Source of the DNA: a virus
IMG/VR virus record: IMGVR_UViG_3300042292_000421
Location: 1 to 64,000 of that record
DNA length: 64,000 nt
Reading direction: 5' to 3' (one strand)
Below the pieces are notes generated by a model. It searched no databases. It saw nothing but the letters and a program-made list of their open reading frames with translations, and had not been told where the DNA came from. Below are positions 1 to 9,050 of the stretch, in pieces. Within the stretch, counting starts at the first letter, position 1, and each line of letters begins with the position of its first letter. Position numbers and translations under genes: made by a program.

Positions 1-38
1 CCAGCTTCTGATTCGGTAATGATTTCTAAAATTTTCAT
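1..38 (-). CDS. Partial phage protein, N-terminus only
   Basis: The start codon at 38-36 overlaps the stop of the upstream gene (ATGA). The visible residues, MKILEIITESEA, resemble the first residues of four other proteins in this window and the capsid-targeting leader of T4 internal head proteins. The rest lies outside the window, so no function can be given. Confidence 0.6.
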   Translation of the reverse strand, partial: MKILEIITESEA

Positions 39-439
39 ATACCGTACCTGTTACGTTTTTTATTAGCAACTGGACTAACTTTATGAACATCATCAGTTTC
101 TTTAGATTTTTTTGCTGCAATTGATGAACTTTTTACACCCATTTGTTTTGCAGCAGAGTTTAATATTTCGTCGTCGCCACTAGTGTATGACATTGTCATA
201 AAGTCCCCACCGTTTGGCCCTTTTTTATCAGTTTTAAAATCAGGGGCACCTGCCATTGCAATGCCAAATCTATAAGCGTTGTATGGATTGTTATTATTGT
301 TTAATGCAGGCCATGCATTTAATCCGGGAACTGCATCTCGGACACCTTGACGAAGTTTACCTTCACGGATTAGGCTATGCTGCATCTCATTTACGGCAAT
401 CTCAAATTCCCGTATATCTTCATTTGTATATCGTTTCAT
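35..439 (-). CDS. Conserved phage protein of unknown function (134 aa)
   Basis: I do not recognise a family. The protein is hydrophilic, with a PNGGDFMTMSYTSGDDEIL segment in the middle and a basic tail. It abuts the nucleotidyltransferase-like gene upstream (shared base at 439) and overlaps the next gene by ATGA, so all three are probably translated together. Confidence 0.6.
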   Translation of the reverse strand: MKRYTNEDIREFEIAVNEMQHSLIREGKLRQGVRDAVPGLNAWPALNNNNNPYNAYRFGIAMAGAPDFKTDKKGPNGGDFMTMSYTSGDDEILNSAAKQMGVKSSSIAAKKSKETDDVHKVSPVANKKRNRYGI

Positions 440-2139
440 TATTCATTCCGTTGTACATTCATTCCCTCCCTAGTAGCTTCATATAAGGTTTTACCACATA
501 CTGTAATATCTTCACTTACACCGGTTATTAGTTGGAAATTAATCTTGTCACCTATTTTAGCGTATTCACGTGCTAATGTACTGCTAGCGTTATTAGTTTC
601 ATCTGTGCGATCTCCACTACTAGCAAATTTTAATACTACATGTTCTCTACCATTTGGTCCGCGAGCATAATCAGAAGTGCGAGATGGACCACTATTCCAA
701 TTGTTAAGTGCAGTTTCTAAACTTCTAGTACTATTACCTAGTCTATCACTGCCTGCAACAAATGTCATGTGTCTATAACCTCTATCATATAACCAACATG
801 CAGCTTGCCATGGATCTCTAACATATTCGGTTACCATAAAGTTAGAATAATCCGGATGAATTTTTTTAATAAATTCAGTTTTAACGTCATACTCTAATGG
901 GTCACTTTTAGGATCATGTTTATTACTTGCAAAAATATATGCATGTTCTTTTCCAAGTGCTACTGTTTGTTGTATAACTCTTTTATGTCCAACTGTTGGA
1001 GGATTCATTCTACCAAAACAAAAAGTTGCCATTGGCATGTTACTTTTTGCGGCAATTTCCTCTGCAGTTACATTGTATTTGGAAAAGTTAGCACGGCTAA
1101 ATTCTAACCGATTTATAATTTTTATTTTGTTAATACCGCTGCCGCATACATAGCCTTCGTGACTTATAATACTATTTATTACAGGTTGCACTGCACTGTG
1201 CAGTTGTTGTTCATCAATTTGACGTTTAATGTCTAATTTGAGATTAGAAATTGCACTCCATATACTCCATAAACCATTAATACCAGTGTAAATGTCGTTA
1301 CGTAGTTTTCCATTTGGTAAAAACAGTTTAGCGTGAGCAGGTTTTGTAAGTCTTAGCGTAAAAAAATCAATAAATCTTGGAACAATGTTAGTAGATAGAT
1401 CTTCACTGTTAATCATACTAGTAATAAACGGTCCCATTGCAGTAATTACACTTTTACATTTTAACTCAGTTAATTTAGCAATAACAGCGTCTACATCGCT
1501 GGAATATGTAGCAATTGTAGTTTGTACAGCGTTTAATAATGCAGTGTTTATAACAATATTTGGCTGTTTCATCTCAGTTGCAATAAACGTAATGTCTTTA
1601 CACTCTGCAAACACATCAAAACCATTAATTGGTTCGTCTTCTGCAGTTAACCCTGGAATAAACGTATGTACTGCAATACCCCCAACACTATTAGCAATTG
1701 ATTTACCTAACTCACTATTGTGATCAACATGATATTTGACAGTATTTGGTTTAAAAACATATGAATCTCCAACACTAACAGGGGTATTAACCCATAGCAA
1801 ATCGCCCATGTAGTAAGTGTCAGTTATATTTGGAATTATTTTGTCTAATGCAGGACGGAGAATGTCTTCTTTATCCCATAAGTCGTTACGATTTATATTA
1901 CGGGTTAAATCGTATTCTCTAATTGAAGTAAATTCAAGATTGCCGTTAGCAACTTGTTTAAACATGTGCTTATCAACAAGCACTAATGTTCCATTTTTAT
2001 CTCGACCAAAAACTATTGCAGGAAAGCCGTCCCATTTAATAGTTAATGTTGAAAGATTAGTTAATTCATTAACTGCTTGAAGGGCACCTTTAGATCCTTC
2101 AGTAATGATAAGATCTTCAGGGTGTGCTATTCCTGCCAT
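439..2139 (-). CDS. Nucleotidyltransferase-like protein with C-terminal cytidylyltransferase/NMNAT-type domain
   Basis: 566 aa. The C-terminal ~190 residues begin FCFGRMNPPTVGHKRVI, the HxGH-type nucleotide-binding signature of the cytidylyltransferase/NMNAT superfamily, followed by a conserved GSDR segment. The N-terminal half resembles a phage family often annotated DUF6267. It contains TIKWDGFPAIVFG, which looks like the KxDG adenylation motif of ligases, and YYMGDLLW further on, which could be a motif III equivalent. NAD metabolism or nucleotide transfer to a polymer are both possible; the combination is unusual. The superfamily call for the C-terminus is firm, the ligase-like N-terminus is inference. 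Confidence 0.65.
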   Translation of the reverse strand: MAGIAHPEDLIITEGSKGALQAVNELTNLSTLTIKWDGFPAIVFGRDKNGTLVLVDKHMFKQVANGNLEFTSIREYDLTRNINRNDLWDKEDILRPALDKIIPNITDTYYMGDLLWVNTPVSVGDSYVFKPNTVKYHVDHNSELGKSIANSVGGIAVHTFIPGLTAEDEPINGFDVFAECKDITFIATEMKQPNIVINTALLNAVQTTIATYSSDVDAVIAKLTELKCKSVITAMGPFITSMINSEDLSTNIVPRFIDFFTLRLTKPAHAKLFLPNGKLRNDIYTGINGLWSIWSAISNLKLDIKRQIDEQQLHSAVQPVINSIISHEGYVCGSGINKIKIINRLEFSRANFSKYNVTAEEIAAKSNMPMATFCFGRMNPPTVGHKRVIQQTVALGKEHAYIFASNKHDPKSDPLEYDVKTEFIKKIHPDYSNFMVTEYVRDPWQAACWLYDRGYRHMTFVAGSDRLGNSTRSLETALNNWNSGPSRTSDYARGPNGREHVVLKFASSGDRTDETNNASSTLAREYAKIGDKINFQLITGVSEDITVCGKTLYEATREGMNVQRNE

Positions 2140-2163
2140 ATTGTTACCTATATAATAAAAATG

Positions 2164-2538
2164 TTAAGTGTGATCGTAATGACCGTCTTCCATATCTTTA
2201 GAAATTTGATCAAACAAATTTTTACAAGTTGTTTTCCAAGTTTTCTTATCTATTTCATCCGGCAATTCACGCATTGGATATTGCTGAGTGTATTGTTTAT
2301 AACCATCTGCAACTGCAGTTTTAAAAATAGTATATTTGGGTTCATTGCCTGCTTTTTGTGTATCAATAAACTTATGTACTGCGGGCAACAGGTGACGGCG
2401 ATATGCATCGTCATTGTTGTTTAAAAAGAAAACTAAATCCTCGGTTAGATCAAAATCAATCTCGTTACCGTCGTCAGTTTGTTTAACAAATTCTTCACTT
2501 TTAAAGTGAGCATTTTCTAATAAATCTGTGATACGCAT
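2164..2538 (-). CDS. Phage protein with capsid-leader-like N-terminus (124 aa)
   Basis: Starts MRITDLLENAHF, similar to MKIHELLENHH and related starts near the right end of the window. The remainder is acidic and I recognise no domain. A TATAAATA motif lies 24 bp upstream of the start codon, pointing to late expression, which fits a virion or internal head protein. Confidence 0.55.
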   Translation of the reverse strand: MRITDLLENAHFKSEEFVKQTDDGNEIDFDLTEDLVFFLNNNDDAYRRHLLPAVHKFIDTQKAGNEPKYTIFKTAVADGYKQYTQQYPMRELPDEIDKKTWKTTCKNLFDQISKDMEDGHYDHT

Positions 2539-2561
2539 AGTTAAATTCCGTGTTATTAATA

Positions 2562-2569
2562 TATTTATA
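2562..2569 (-). promoter_or_regulatory. T4-type late promoter motif
   Basis: TATAAATA on the minus strand, the T4 late consensus, just upstream of the 124-aa gene. Confidence 0.5.
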
Positions 2570-2570
2570 C

Positions 2571-3182
2571 TTAATGTACTATACGGTGGACTGTAAGATT
2601 TATACCAGCTAATTGCATCCTACACATTAATAACATGTTTTCACCATTTACATAAAAGTGACCCCCGCCATAACTACTGCGTTGTGATAACATTTCTCTA
2701 CAGCTATTAGTAATTCGTAATTTGTCAATAGCATCTGCCCATTCTAAAAAATCTAAATATTGGTGTTTAGTGCCTCCGATAGTAACACGAAACTCGTAAT
2801 CTATCTCTGGCATGTATACAGAGTCTTCAGTTAATGTAACCATTGGAACACTAATTCTACGAACTTTTGAAATGTCTATTTCTCTTAATGCAATAATATC
2901 ACTGTAGTTGTTAGTATAACATGTAATAGTTGGAGATTCAACTCTAATGGAAAAATCGTCCATGGTAATTAGCATATTGTAAAGTTCTTTAGCATACGCA
3001 AACTCTAATGGATTTTTCCACGCCCATTTTGTGTCTACTAATTTTTCTTCATTGTCAATTTTACGAGCAGTAACATTAAGATCATTTCCTCTAAACACAA
3101 CAGAAAATGCGCATACCAGCACAATATTGTACTGGTATTTGCCTTTATATAACTTTTTAGTAGTCTTAATCAGCATCTTCAA
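2571..3182 (-). CDS. Conserved phage protein of unknown function (203 aa)
   Basis: No recognised motif. The start (MKMLIKTT or the internal MLIKTT two codons later) overlaps the clpA stop by about 17 bp, so translation is probably coupled to clpA. Confidence 0.55.
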   Translation of the reverse strand: MKMLIKTTKKLYKGKYQYNIVLVCAFSVVFRGNDLNVTARKIDNEEKLVDTKWAWKNPLEFAYAKELYNMLITMDDFSIRVESPTITCYTNNYSDIIALREIDISKVRRISVPMVTLTEDSVYMPEIDYEFRVTIGGTKHQYLDFLEWADAIDKLRITNSCREMLSQRSSYGGGHFYVNGENMLLMCRMQLAGINLTVHRIVH

Positions 3183-5466
3183 TAAACAAGTTGTCTGATG
3201 TTAACACTTCTTTTGTAGTAAGTAACGGTACTTTAAGTGCTTTAGGTTTAGAAACAAGTACAATTTTATCATCTGCAACTGTTACTGTTAACCATCCTCC
3301 TAATTTAAGATCACCAAACAACATCATTTTAGCAAGATCACGTTTGATCTCTTTATCAATAATGCGATGTAATGGTCTAGCACCCATTTTAGCATCAAAT
3401 CCGTTGTCTAACAACCAATTAGTTGCAGCTTTATCAATTTTGATCTTAATGCCTTTTTCTTTAACTTGTTCACGCACTTCGTCAATAAACTTGTTTACAA
3501 CTTTAACCATAGTGTCTTTTCCTAACTTATTAAACGTAATAACACCATCTAGTCTGTTGCGGAACTCAGGCGATAAAAACTTCTTAAGATCAGTATCTGA
3601 ATAGTCTTTTTCTTGAGAGCCAAACCCAATTTGATTTTTTTCTGCAGATTGCGCACCGGCATTAGTAGTTAGAATTAATACAATATGGCGGCAATCAGCT
3701 TGTTTACCATTTGAGCCTGTAATAAAGCCGTTGTCCATCATTTGTAACAACACTGTAGATACATCAGGATGTGATTTTTCAATCTCATCAAATAACAATA
3801 CCGCATTTGGATTTTCTTGAATTTGTGTAATCAACAAACCTGCATTGTCTTCAAAACCTACATAACCTGGAGGACTGCCAATTAGTTTGCTAATACTGTG
3901 TTTCTCTTGATATTCTGACATATCAAAACGTAACAATTTAGTATTTAAATGTTTAGCAAGTGCTTTAGCTGTTTCAGTTTTACCACACCCTGTTGGTCCC
4001 ATAAACACAAAGCTACCAATTGGTTTGTTTTCTGGTTTTAATCCTGCTTGTGCAACCATAATTTTGTCAACAATTTCAGTTAATGCAGTATCTTGACCAA
4101 ATACTTCAGCTTCAAGTTTTTCTTGCAATGTAATTAGCGAACTAGTTTCAGTTTGCATGATCTGTTCAACTGGCATGTTAACCATTTTAGCTAATTCAAA
4201 CTGAATATCAGCTTCTGTAACTACACGTTGATCTGCAAGTTTTAAGTTAAACCGTGAGCAAGCACAATCAATTAAGTCAATAGCTTTATCGGGTAATTTT
4301 TTATCTGCTTGATATTTTACAGATAATTTAATTGACGCTTGTAATGCTTCGTCCTTAATTTTAAGTTTGTGATGACCTTCGTAGTACTTCTTAATACCTT
4401 TAAGAATTTGTAAAGTCATTTCTTGTGTAGGTTCGTCAACTGTAATACGTTGGAATCTACGCATTAACGCACGATCTTTTTCAAAGTGTTTACGGTATTC
4501 GTCCCATGTAGTACTTGCAATAACTTTAATGTTACCTTTACTAAGTGCAGGCTTCATCATATTAGCTAAATCATTAGAAGAATTACCAGATGCACCTGCA
4601 CCACTAATCATATGGGCCTCGTCAATGAATAGTACACATTTACCAAGTTTCTGTAACGACTTAATTACTTGTTTAAATCGTTCTTCAAAGTCGCCTCTGT
4701 ATTTAGAACCTGCCAACATAGCAGCAATATCTAAATTGTAAACAGTGTAATCTATTAAAAATTCAGGAACCGAACCGTTAACAATGTTATATGCAAGACC
4801 TTCGGCAATTGCAGTTTTACCTACACCCGGATCACCTACCATAATAACGTTGTTTTTACTACGACGTCCTAACGCAAGCGCAATATGTTCTAATTCGTCT
4901 ACACGACCAATAACTGGGTCAATCTTGTTATTTTTAACTTCTTCGTTTAAATTAGTAGTGTACGCCTGTAATGCTTTGTGTGTTTGTGAGCCAGGTTTAA
5001 CTGAACTTGTTGTTGCATCATCATCGTCAGATGTAACATTTTGTATATACTCGGCATACTTTTCTTTAGTGATGTTTACCTGTGCAACATAATAAAACGC
5101 CCATGACCGTTTCTCGCCTAGCATTGCTAAGAAAAAATCAGCTGGTTCGATACGATTGCCACCGTTAAACAACACTTGTGTAAACGCTCTATTTAAAGAG
5201 CGTTCTACAGCTTGAGTTTTTTTAGGTTTAACTACTACGTCAACTGTAGTAATTTCTTGACATTTTGTTTGTAAATGATCTAGTACAGTATTCTTTAAAA
5301 ATGTAGTGTCAGCACCAAAATGCTGTAAAGAACTTGTAAATCCTTCATCTTCCATGAGCATTGAAAACAATACGTGCTCAAGTGTTACATACTCATGATG
5401 CATGTTTTTTGCTGCGGCAATAGCTTTGTCAAAAATTGCTTGTAGTTTTTCGCTTGGTTCGACCAT
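3166..5466 (-). CDS. clpA: ATP-dependent Clp protease ATP-binding subunit ClpA
   Basis: 766-aa AAA+ unfoldase close in length to bacterial ClpA (~758). An N-terminal Clp-N domain (~1-140) is followed by two ATPase modules with Walker A motifs GDPGVGKTAIAEGLA and GPTGCGKTETAKALA, Walker B segments CVLFIDEAH and AVLLFDEIEKS, and the C-terminal FRNRLD and GARPLHRIID sensor segments. The KNQIGFGSQ segment is at the position of the IGF/IGL loop that docks on ClpP. A ClpP is encoded at 47142-47729, so the phage could assemble its own ClpAP protease or add to the host pool. A sigma70-type promoter precedes the gene. Confidence 0.95.
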   Translation of the reverse strand: MVEPSEKLQAIFDKAIAAAKNMHHEYVTLEHVLFSMLMEDEGFTSSLQHFGADTTFLKNTVLDHLQTKCQEITTVDVVVKPKKTQAVERSLNRAFTQVLFNGGNRIEPADFFLAMLGEKRSWAFYYVAQVNITKEKYAEYIQNVTSDDDDATTSSVKPGSQTHKALQAYTTNLNEEVKNNKIDPVIGRVDELEHIALALGRRSKNNVIMVGDPGVGKTAIAEGLAYNIVNGSVPEFLIDYTVYNLDIAAMLAGSKYRGDFEERFKQVIKSLQKLGKCVLFIDEAHMISGAGASGNSSNDLANMMKPALSKGNIKVIASTTWDEYRKHFEKDRALMRRFQRITVDEPTQEMTLQILKGIKKYYEGHHKLKIKDEALQASIKLSVKYQADKKLPDKAIDLIDCACSRFNLKLADQRVVTEADIQFELAKMVNMPVEQIMQTETSSLITLQEKLEAEVFGQDTALTEIVDKIMVAQAGLKPENKPIGSFVFMGPTGCGKTETAKALAKHLNTKLLRFDMSEYQEKHSISKLIGSPPGYVGFEDNAGLLITQIQENPNAVLLFDEIEKSHPDVSTVLLQMMDNGFITGSNGKQADCRHIVLILTTNAGAQSAEKNQIGFGSQEKDYSDTDLKKFLSPEFRNRLDGVITFNKLGKDTMVKVVNKFIDEVREQVKEKGIKIKIDKAATNWLLDNGFDAKMGARPLHRIIDKEIKRDLAKMMLFGDLKLGGWLTVTVADDKIVLVSKPKALKVPLLTTKEVLTSDNLFIEDAD

Positions 5467-5498
5467 AGTAGTTCCTTGTAGTTGTTAAGTAAAGTTAT

Positions 5499-5526
5499 AT
5501 TATACACTATTTTACATAAAAGTCAA
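5499..5526 (-). promoter_or_regulatory. Sigma70-type promoter for clpA
   Basis: Minus strand: -35 TTGACT, 16-bp spacer, -10 TATAAT, about 35 bp upstream of the clpA start. Confidence 0.75.
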
Positions 5527-6347
5527 TTTAATTGACTGTTTATTGCTTGTAATTGTGCAATTAGTGCAGGATCAGTAATTGTAGGAACTTTAATTTTAAT
5601 AACTGAAATAAATTGTCCAGTTTGTTTACTATGTAAATTAGTAAATCCCGGTCCAGAAGCATAGTGTGTGCCAGTTTCAACTCCGGCTCTAATACTTACA
5701 TTTTTTATTTCACCAGTAATAGTTTTAACCGATTTAATACAGCCAAGCATTGCCTCAATTGGATTAATTTCTAATGTAGCAAACACGTCATTTCCTTCAC
5801 GTCTAAATATATAATCCGGAATAACGTGAATTGTTACATTAAGATTTCCACGAGCAATATTTGGAATAGAATCGTCACCTAATCCTTGGTATCGTATAGT
5901 GTCACCGTGATCAATGCCAGCTGGTACATTAATAGAAACAGTTTGCGGTTTTCCACTAGGCAATGTAAATGATGCATCTACTTGTTTACCTTTAAAAGAT
6001 TCAACAAGGGTTACTTGTACTTGTAAGTTTAAATCTTTGTTGCGTTGTTGTTGTCTAAATCCATTTCCAAACATATTAGTAAAATGTGCGTGTTGTCCAA
6101 ATATGTCATTCATATCAAAATGGAAATGTTGTCCACCCCCAAACTGATGTCCGTGTTGTTGATTATCATACTCTGCACGTTTTTGCGGATCACTTAGAGT
6201 ATCGTATGCTACAGAAATATCTTTAAATGCAGCTTGGTCACCTCCTTTATCGGGATGATGGCGGTTTGCTAATGAACGATATGCTTTTTTAATATCGTCT
6301 TGTGATGCGTCTTGGGACACACCTAATTTTGAATAAAAGTCTGTCAT
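5523..6347 (-). CDS. DnaJ/CbpA-like J-domain co-chaperone
   Basis: 274 aa from the ATG at 6347, preceded by TGAGAAA; a longer frame extends upstream through the promoter/terminator hairpin and is less likely. Residues ~1-65 form a J domain with the HPD motif (NRHHPDKGGD). A Gly/Phe/His-rich linker and two CTD-type peptide-binding domains follow. There is no CxxCxGxG zinc centre, so the layout is that of CbpA rather than DnaJ. It probably works with host DnaK in phage protein folding. It lies between the lysis block and clpA and has its own promoter. Confidence 0.9.
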   Translation of the reverse strand: MTDFYSKLGVSQDASQDDIKKAYRSLANRHHPDKGGDQAAFKDISVAYDTLSDPQKRAEYDNQQHGHQFGGGQHFHFDMNDIFGQHAHFTNMFGNGFRQQQRNKDLNLQVQVTLVESFKGKQVDASFTLPSGKPQTVSINVPAGIDHGDTIRYQGLGDDSIPNIARGNLNVTIHVIPDYIFRREGNDVFATLEINPIEAMLGCIKSVKTITGEIKNVSIRAGVETGTHYASGPGFTNLHSKQTGQFISVIKIKVPTITDPALIAQLQAINSQLN

Positions 6348-6361
6348 GGTTAATTTCTCAT

Positions 6362-6408
6362 AAAAAAGGTCAGTTTGTATAGTAATTATACTATACAATG
6401 CCTGACCT
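6362..6408 (-). terminator. Intrinsic terminator overlapping a promoter
   Basis: Minus-strand hairpin with outer arms AGGTCAG/CTGACCT and inner arms TTGTATAGTA/TACTATACAA around a 4-nt loop, followed by a run of six T. It ends the lysis-side transcript and contains the -10 of the dnaJ promoter. Confidence 0.7.
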
Positions 6409-6413
6409 GTCAA
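6385..6413 (-). promoter_or_regulatory. Sigma70-type promoter nested in the terminator
   Basis: TTGACA, 17-bp spacer, TATAAT on the minus strand. The -10 straddles the hairpin loop, so the same bases serve as promoter and terminator. Confidence 0.75.
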
Positions 6414-6421
6414 TATTTTGA

Positions 6422-6658
6422 TTACTTACGTTTTTTAACTACTTTTTTTGGAGCTGGTTTTACAACTGCCTTTTTAGGTGGAACTTTTTTACCTTCAAAT
6501 TTCTTATGAACTTTGATAGTTTTGCATTGTTTCTTACCTTTTACAGTTTTGCAAACTTCTTTAGTAGTTGGGCCAACATGCCCTTCTTCATGGTTAGCAT
6601 ATGCAACTGGTGAAGCTGCCAACATGCCAATTATAATTAATGATAATAGTTTTTTCAT
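6422..6658 (-). CDS. Small exported lysine-rich protein (78 aa)
   Basis: A classic signal peptide (MKK, hydrophobic core, cleavage likely after PVAYA) is followed by a very basic mature region ending KKVVKKRK. Two cysteines seven residues apart could form a disulfide. It probably acts in the periplasm; function unknown. It lies next to the holin and may belong to the lysis cassette. Confidence 0.6.
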   Translation of the reverse strand: MKKLLSLIIIGMLAASPVAYANHEEGHVGPTTKEVCKTVKGKKQCKTIKVHKKFEGKKVPPKKAVVKPAPKKVVKKRK

Positions 6659-6667
6659 AATGTTTCC

Positions 6668-7117
6668 TTAAATTGGTTCATCTGATTTTGGAATTGGTTT
6701 TGCCATCGGTCTTTTTCTAACAGGTGCAGGAGCTTCTTCAACTACCGGTGCAGGCGCAGGTGCTGGCGGTACATATACCGGTGCAGGCGCAGGTGCATAA
6801 ACTGGAGTCGGAGCTGGTGATTCTTGCGGTGCTGGCATGAAACTACCCATTCCAGGTAAAGACGGTGTGTTAATTTTTTCTTGTGTACGACCGTGTGCCG
6901 AAATACCTAATACAACACCCATTGCAATGTGATAAAGTCCACCACCTTGTAATGTTAATGGTTGCCACATGTCTAAGTTTTGACCGGGGTTATAGTATTG
7001 TAATACGTTGTATAGAATCGGTCCTACAATAAAGTCAAACAAACATGTTGCCATGTATGTCATTGCCATCATTGGGCGCCAATATTTTGTCATAAAATCC
7101 TCTTTGTTTTCTTCCAT
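6668..7117 (-). CDS. Putative holin, GTA_holin_3TM type
   Basis: 149 aa. The N-terminal ~75 residues have a YWRPMMAMTYMATCLFDF segment and further hydrophobic stretches, resembling the 3-TM holin family of gene transfer agents and phages. The C-terminal half is a Pro/Ala-rich tail (repeated PAPAPV) ending in basic residues. Position next to spanins and endolysin supports a lysis role. Confidence 0.7.
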   Translation of the reverse strand: MEENKEDFMTKYWRPMMAMTYMATCLFDFIVGPILYNVLQYYNPGQNLDMWQPLTLQGGGLYHIAMGVVLGISAHGRTQEKINTPSLPGMGSFMPAPQESPAPTPVYAPAPAPVYVPPAPAPAPVVEEAPAPVRKRPMAKPIPKSDEPI

Positions 7118-7132
7118 TTACGTTCCTTGTAT

Positions 7133-7402
7133 TTAAATTGCTTTTGCAGCGGTTGATGCAATTGTGATTGCAGTGTTTATAATTTTGTTTAATTCAGTTT
7201 GTGCGTTAAGTGCTGCCGCATCTTCGATGATAATTCCAGTTGTAGAAATATCTTGTAATAGTTCTTCATATTCAGACGCGCTAATTACACCGTTTTGAAA
7301 GTCTTCAGTTAATCCTTTAAGTTCTGCTGCTGCATCTGCAAGAGCGTGACTTTTAACAGTATCGTATCCGCTTAAACTATTTAAAATATCTTGTGTACTC
7401 AT
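7133..7402 (-). CDS. Hypothetical protein (89 aa)
   Basis: Alanine- and leucine-rich, predicted mostly helical, no signal peptide or known motif. It overlaps the next upstream gene by ATGA and sits inside the lysis operon. Confidence 0.5.
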   Translation of the reverse strand: MSTQDILNSLSGYDTVKSHALADAAAELKGLTEDFQNGVISASEYEELLQDISTTGIIIEDAAALNAQTELNKIINTAITIASTAAKAI

Positions 7403-7803
7403 CGTGGTTTACTCCCTATAGTTTGGGCAATTGTAGTTGCCGCTTTTGTTAAAATATCCATTTTTTGTTTACAATATGCTTCACTTATTTTTTCTGTTTT
7501 ATGATATCGTACATGTAATGGTTCTGTTAAATCCATTAATGATTCTGATAGTTTCATAGTTACTTTGTTTTCTGGTATAAATTCAGCATAGTTTTTAAAT
7601 TCAATACTTTTTAAATATATACGATCTACAATAGGAACCATTTGTTGTTGATTACTACAAAACTCTGATCCTATTTGCGAAAGACTCCGAACGTCATTGA
7701 TTAATTGATATTCGTTTTGATCAAATTTTGCCATAAAATACGCATCCATTGCTGCGCAACCAGATAGCATACTAAGTAAAATAACTGCTAATACTCTTTT
7801 CAT
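7399..7803 (-). CDS. Putative lipoprotein (134 aa)
   Basis: Signal peptide with lipobox LSGC at residues ~13-16, so the mature protein is probably lipid-anchored at the cysteine. The rest is helical. It overlaps the o-spanin gene by ATGA and may add to envelope disruption. No family recognised. Confidence 0.6.
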   Translation of the reverse strand: MKRVLAVILLSMLSGCAAMDAYFMAKFDQNEYQLINDVRSLSQIGSEFCSNQQQMVPIVDRIYLKSIEFKNYAEFIPENKVTMKLSESLMDLTEPLHVRYHKTEKISEAYCKQKMDILTKAATTIAQTIGSKPR

Positions 7804-8099
7804 TTTACGTCCTCATATATTTTCGTTTGTTGTTTGTACCAATCTTGCCATGCAAGATATCGTTCTCGTAGTTCATAGTAAGAACCGTAATTCTCACTAG
7901 CATTTTCTAATATATCACTTAGTTCTGGTTTAGTTTGAGATAATGTCTTTAACGTTGGTGCTGGCTCCATCAAGGACGGAGGTACCTGCGGGAAGCTCAT
8001 TGTTAACGGCACTGTTGTAGAGCACCCTTGCAACATCAGGAACAGTACAATCAGCGTTAATAATCTCTTTGTGTTCTTGAATAATTTTTTTGGTTGCAT
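7800..8099 (-). CDS. Outer-membrane lipoprotein spanin (Rz1-like o-spanin)
   Basis: 99 aa with a signal peptide and lipobox LQGC, then a proline-rich start and an ERYLAWQDWYKQQTKIYEDV ending typical of phage o-spanins. Its 5' part lies in another frame over the 3' end of the i-spanin gene, the classic Rz/Rz1 overlap. With the i-spanin it would fuse inner and outer membranes at the last step of lysis. Confidence 0.75.
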   Translation of the reverse strand: MQPKKLFKNTKRLLTLIVLFLMLQGCSTTVPLTMSFPQVPPSLMEPAPTLKTLSQTKPELSDILENASENYGSYYELRERYLAWQDWYKQQTKIYEDVK

Positions 8100-8430
8100 A
8101 TACTTTTTCCTTAATAACTTTTACTTTTTCCACCACACGAGTTTCAATTTGGATATTAACCTCTTTTGATTGGGCTTCTGCTATCGCTATTTTTTGTTCA
8201 AGTTCTGCTACACGGTTACGCCACTCCATCTCAACACCATAACCACCTTTAAAGTAAACTCCTACAACTAGTAAAAATGTTGACAGTATATTTAACAATA
8301 GTTTGTAATGATTTAAAAATGGAATAAACTTAATAAAAAATCCTGCTATAGTACCAATAGCACCTAATAGCAGGATTGTGTTAACCGCCCAAAGTAAATA
8401 TGAATCAGGGAGGAAATGTAAGATAAACAT
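7930..8430 (-). CDS. Inner-membrane spanin (Rz-like i-spanin)
   Basis: 166 aa with N-terminal hydrophobic segments, then a long coiled-coil stretch (RVAELEQKIAIAEAQSKEV and onward) expected in the periplasm. The start overlaps the endolysin stop (TAATG) and the 3' end overlaps the o-spanin gene by about 170 bp. Most Rz proteins have one transmembrane segment; this one appears to have more. Confidence 0.7.
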   Translation of the reverse strand: MFILHFLPDSYLLWAVNTILLLGAIGTIAGFFIKFIPFLNHYKLLLNILSTFLLVVGVYFKGGYGVEMEWRNRVAELEQKIAIAEAQSKEVNIQIETRVVEKVKVIKEKVYATKKIIQEHKEIINADCTVPDVARVLYNSAVNNELPAGTSVLDGASTNVKDIISN

Positions 8431-9050
8431 TATGCACTCAATACTTTGATTGCGTTAGCATAGTGATGTTTACGGTCTTCAATTCCAATAGTTCCGCCAT
8501 TAATTCTTTTTGTAAGTGTAATGATGTCACCTTTATCTGCCCATTGGTTTAAGTTATTAGTTTCCCAAAACCAGCAAGCACTTTGTACAGCACCTTCAAA
8601 TGTTTCTAAGTATTCAATAGCTTCATCAATTTCCATTTCTAAACTTTCAGCAAAACGTGTATAGTTGTCTTTACCTGTTAATTGGATAAGTCCACGACCG
8701 CAGAATTTGTATCCTTCGCCTGTAGATTCGTCACCGTTGCCCATACGTCCGCCGTATACTTTGCTAGCAATTTTTTCTGGTTTACCGGCATATGATTCTG
8801 CTAACGCTGCAGTTGGAAAGTATTTAGGAAACACTTTTTGCAATGTTACAGCTTTGTAATTTAAGTTTTCTTTTAATGCAGTATAGTTGCCGCTTTCGTG
8901 AGCGGTTTGAGCAAGGAATGCTGCAACGCGTTCTGGTGTGTTAATATCGTATTCTGGTAAGATAGATGATAATGCGTCATACCATTCTGAAATGTATGAA
9001 TTACCTGGAATAATTTTTGCTAAGTGTGCTTCTGTAAATGTGAATGCCAT
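8430..9050 (-). CDS. Endolysin, glycoside hydrolase family 19
   Basis: 206 aa from MAFTFTEAHL, chosen because GGAGAAAAAATA precedes that ATG; upstream codons in frame lack such a site. It matches GH19 chitinase-like phage lysins: AHESGNY holds the likely catalytic Glu, with YGGRMGN, FCGRGLIQLTG and TKRINGG as conserved segments. It would cut peptidoglycan after holin opening. It has no signal peptide. Confidence 0.9.
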   Translation of the reverse strand: MAFTFTEAHLAKIIPGNSYISEWYDALSSILPEYDINTPERVAAFLAQTAHESGNYTALKENLNYKAVTLQKVFPKYFPTAALAESYAGKPEKIASKVYGGRMGNGDESTGEGYKFCGRGLIQLTGKDNYTRFAESLEMEIDEAIEYLETFEGAVQSACWFWETNNLNQWADKGDIITLTKRINGGTIGIEDRKHHYANAIKVLSA

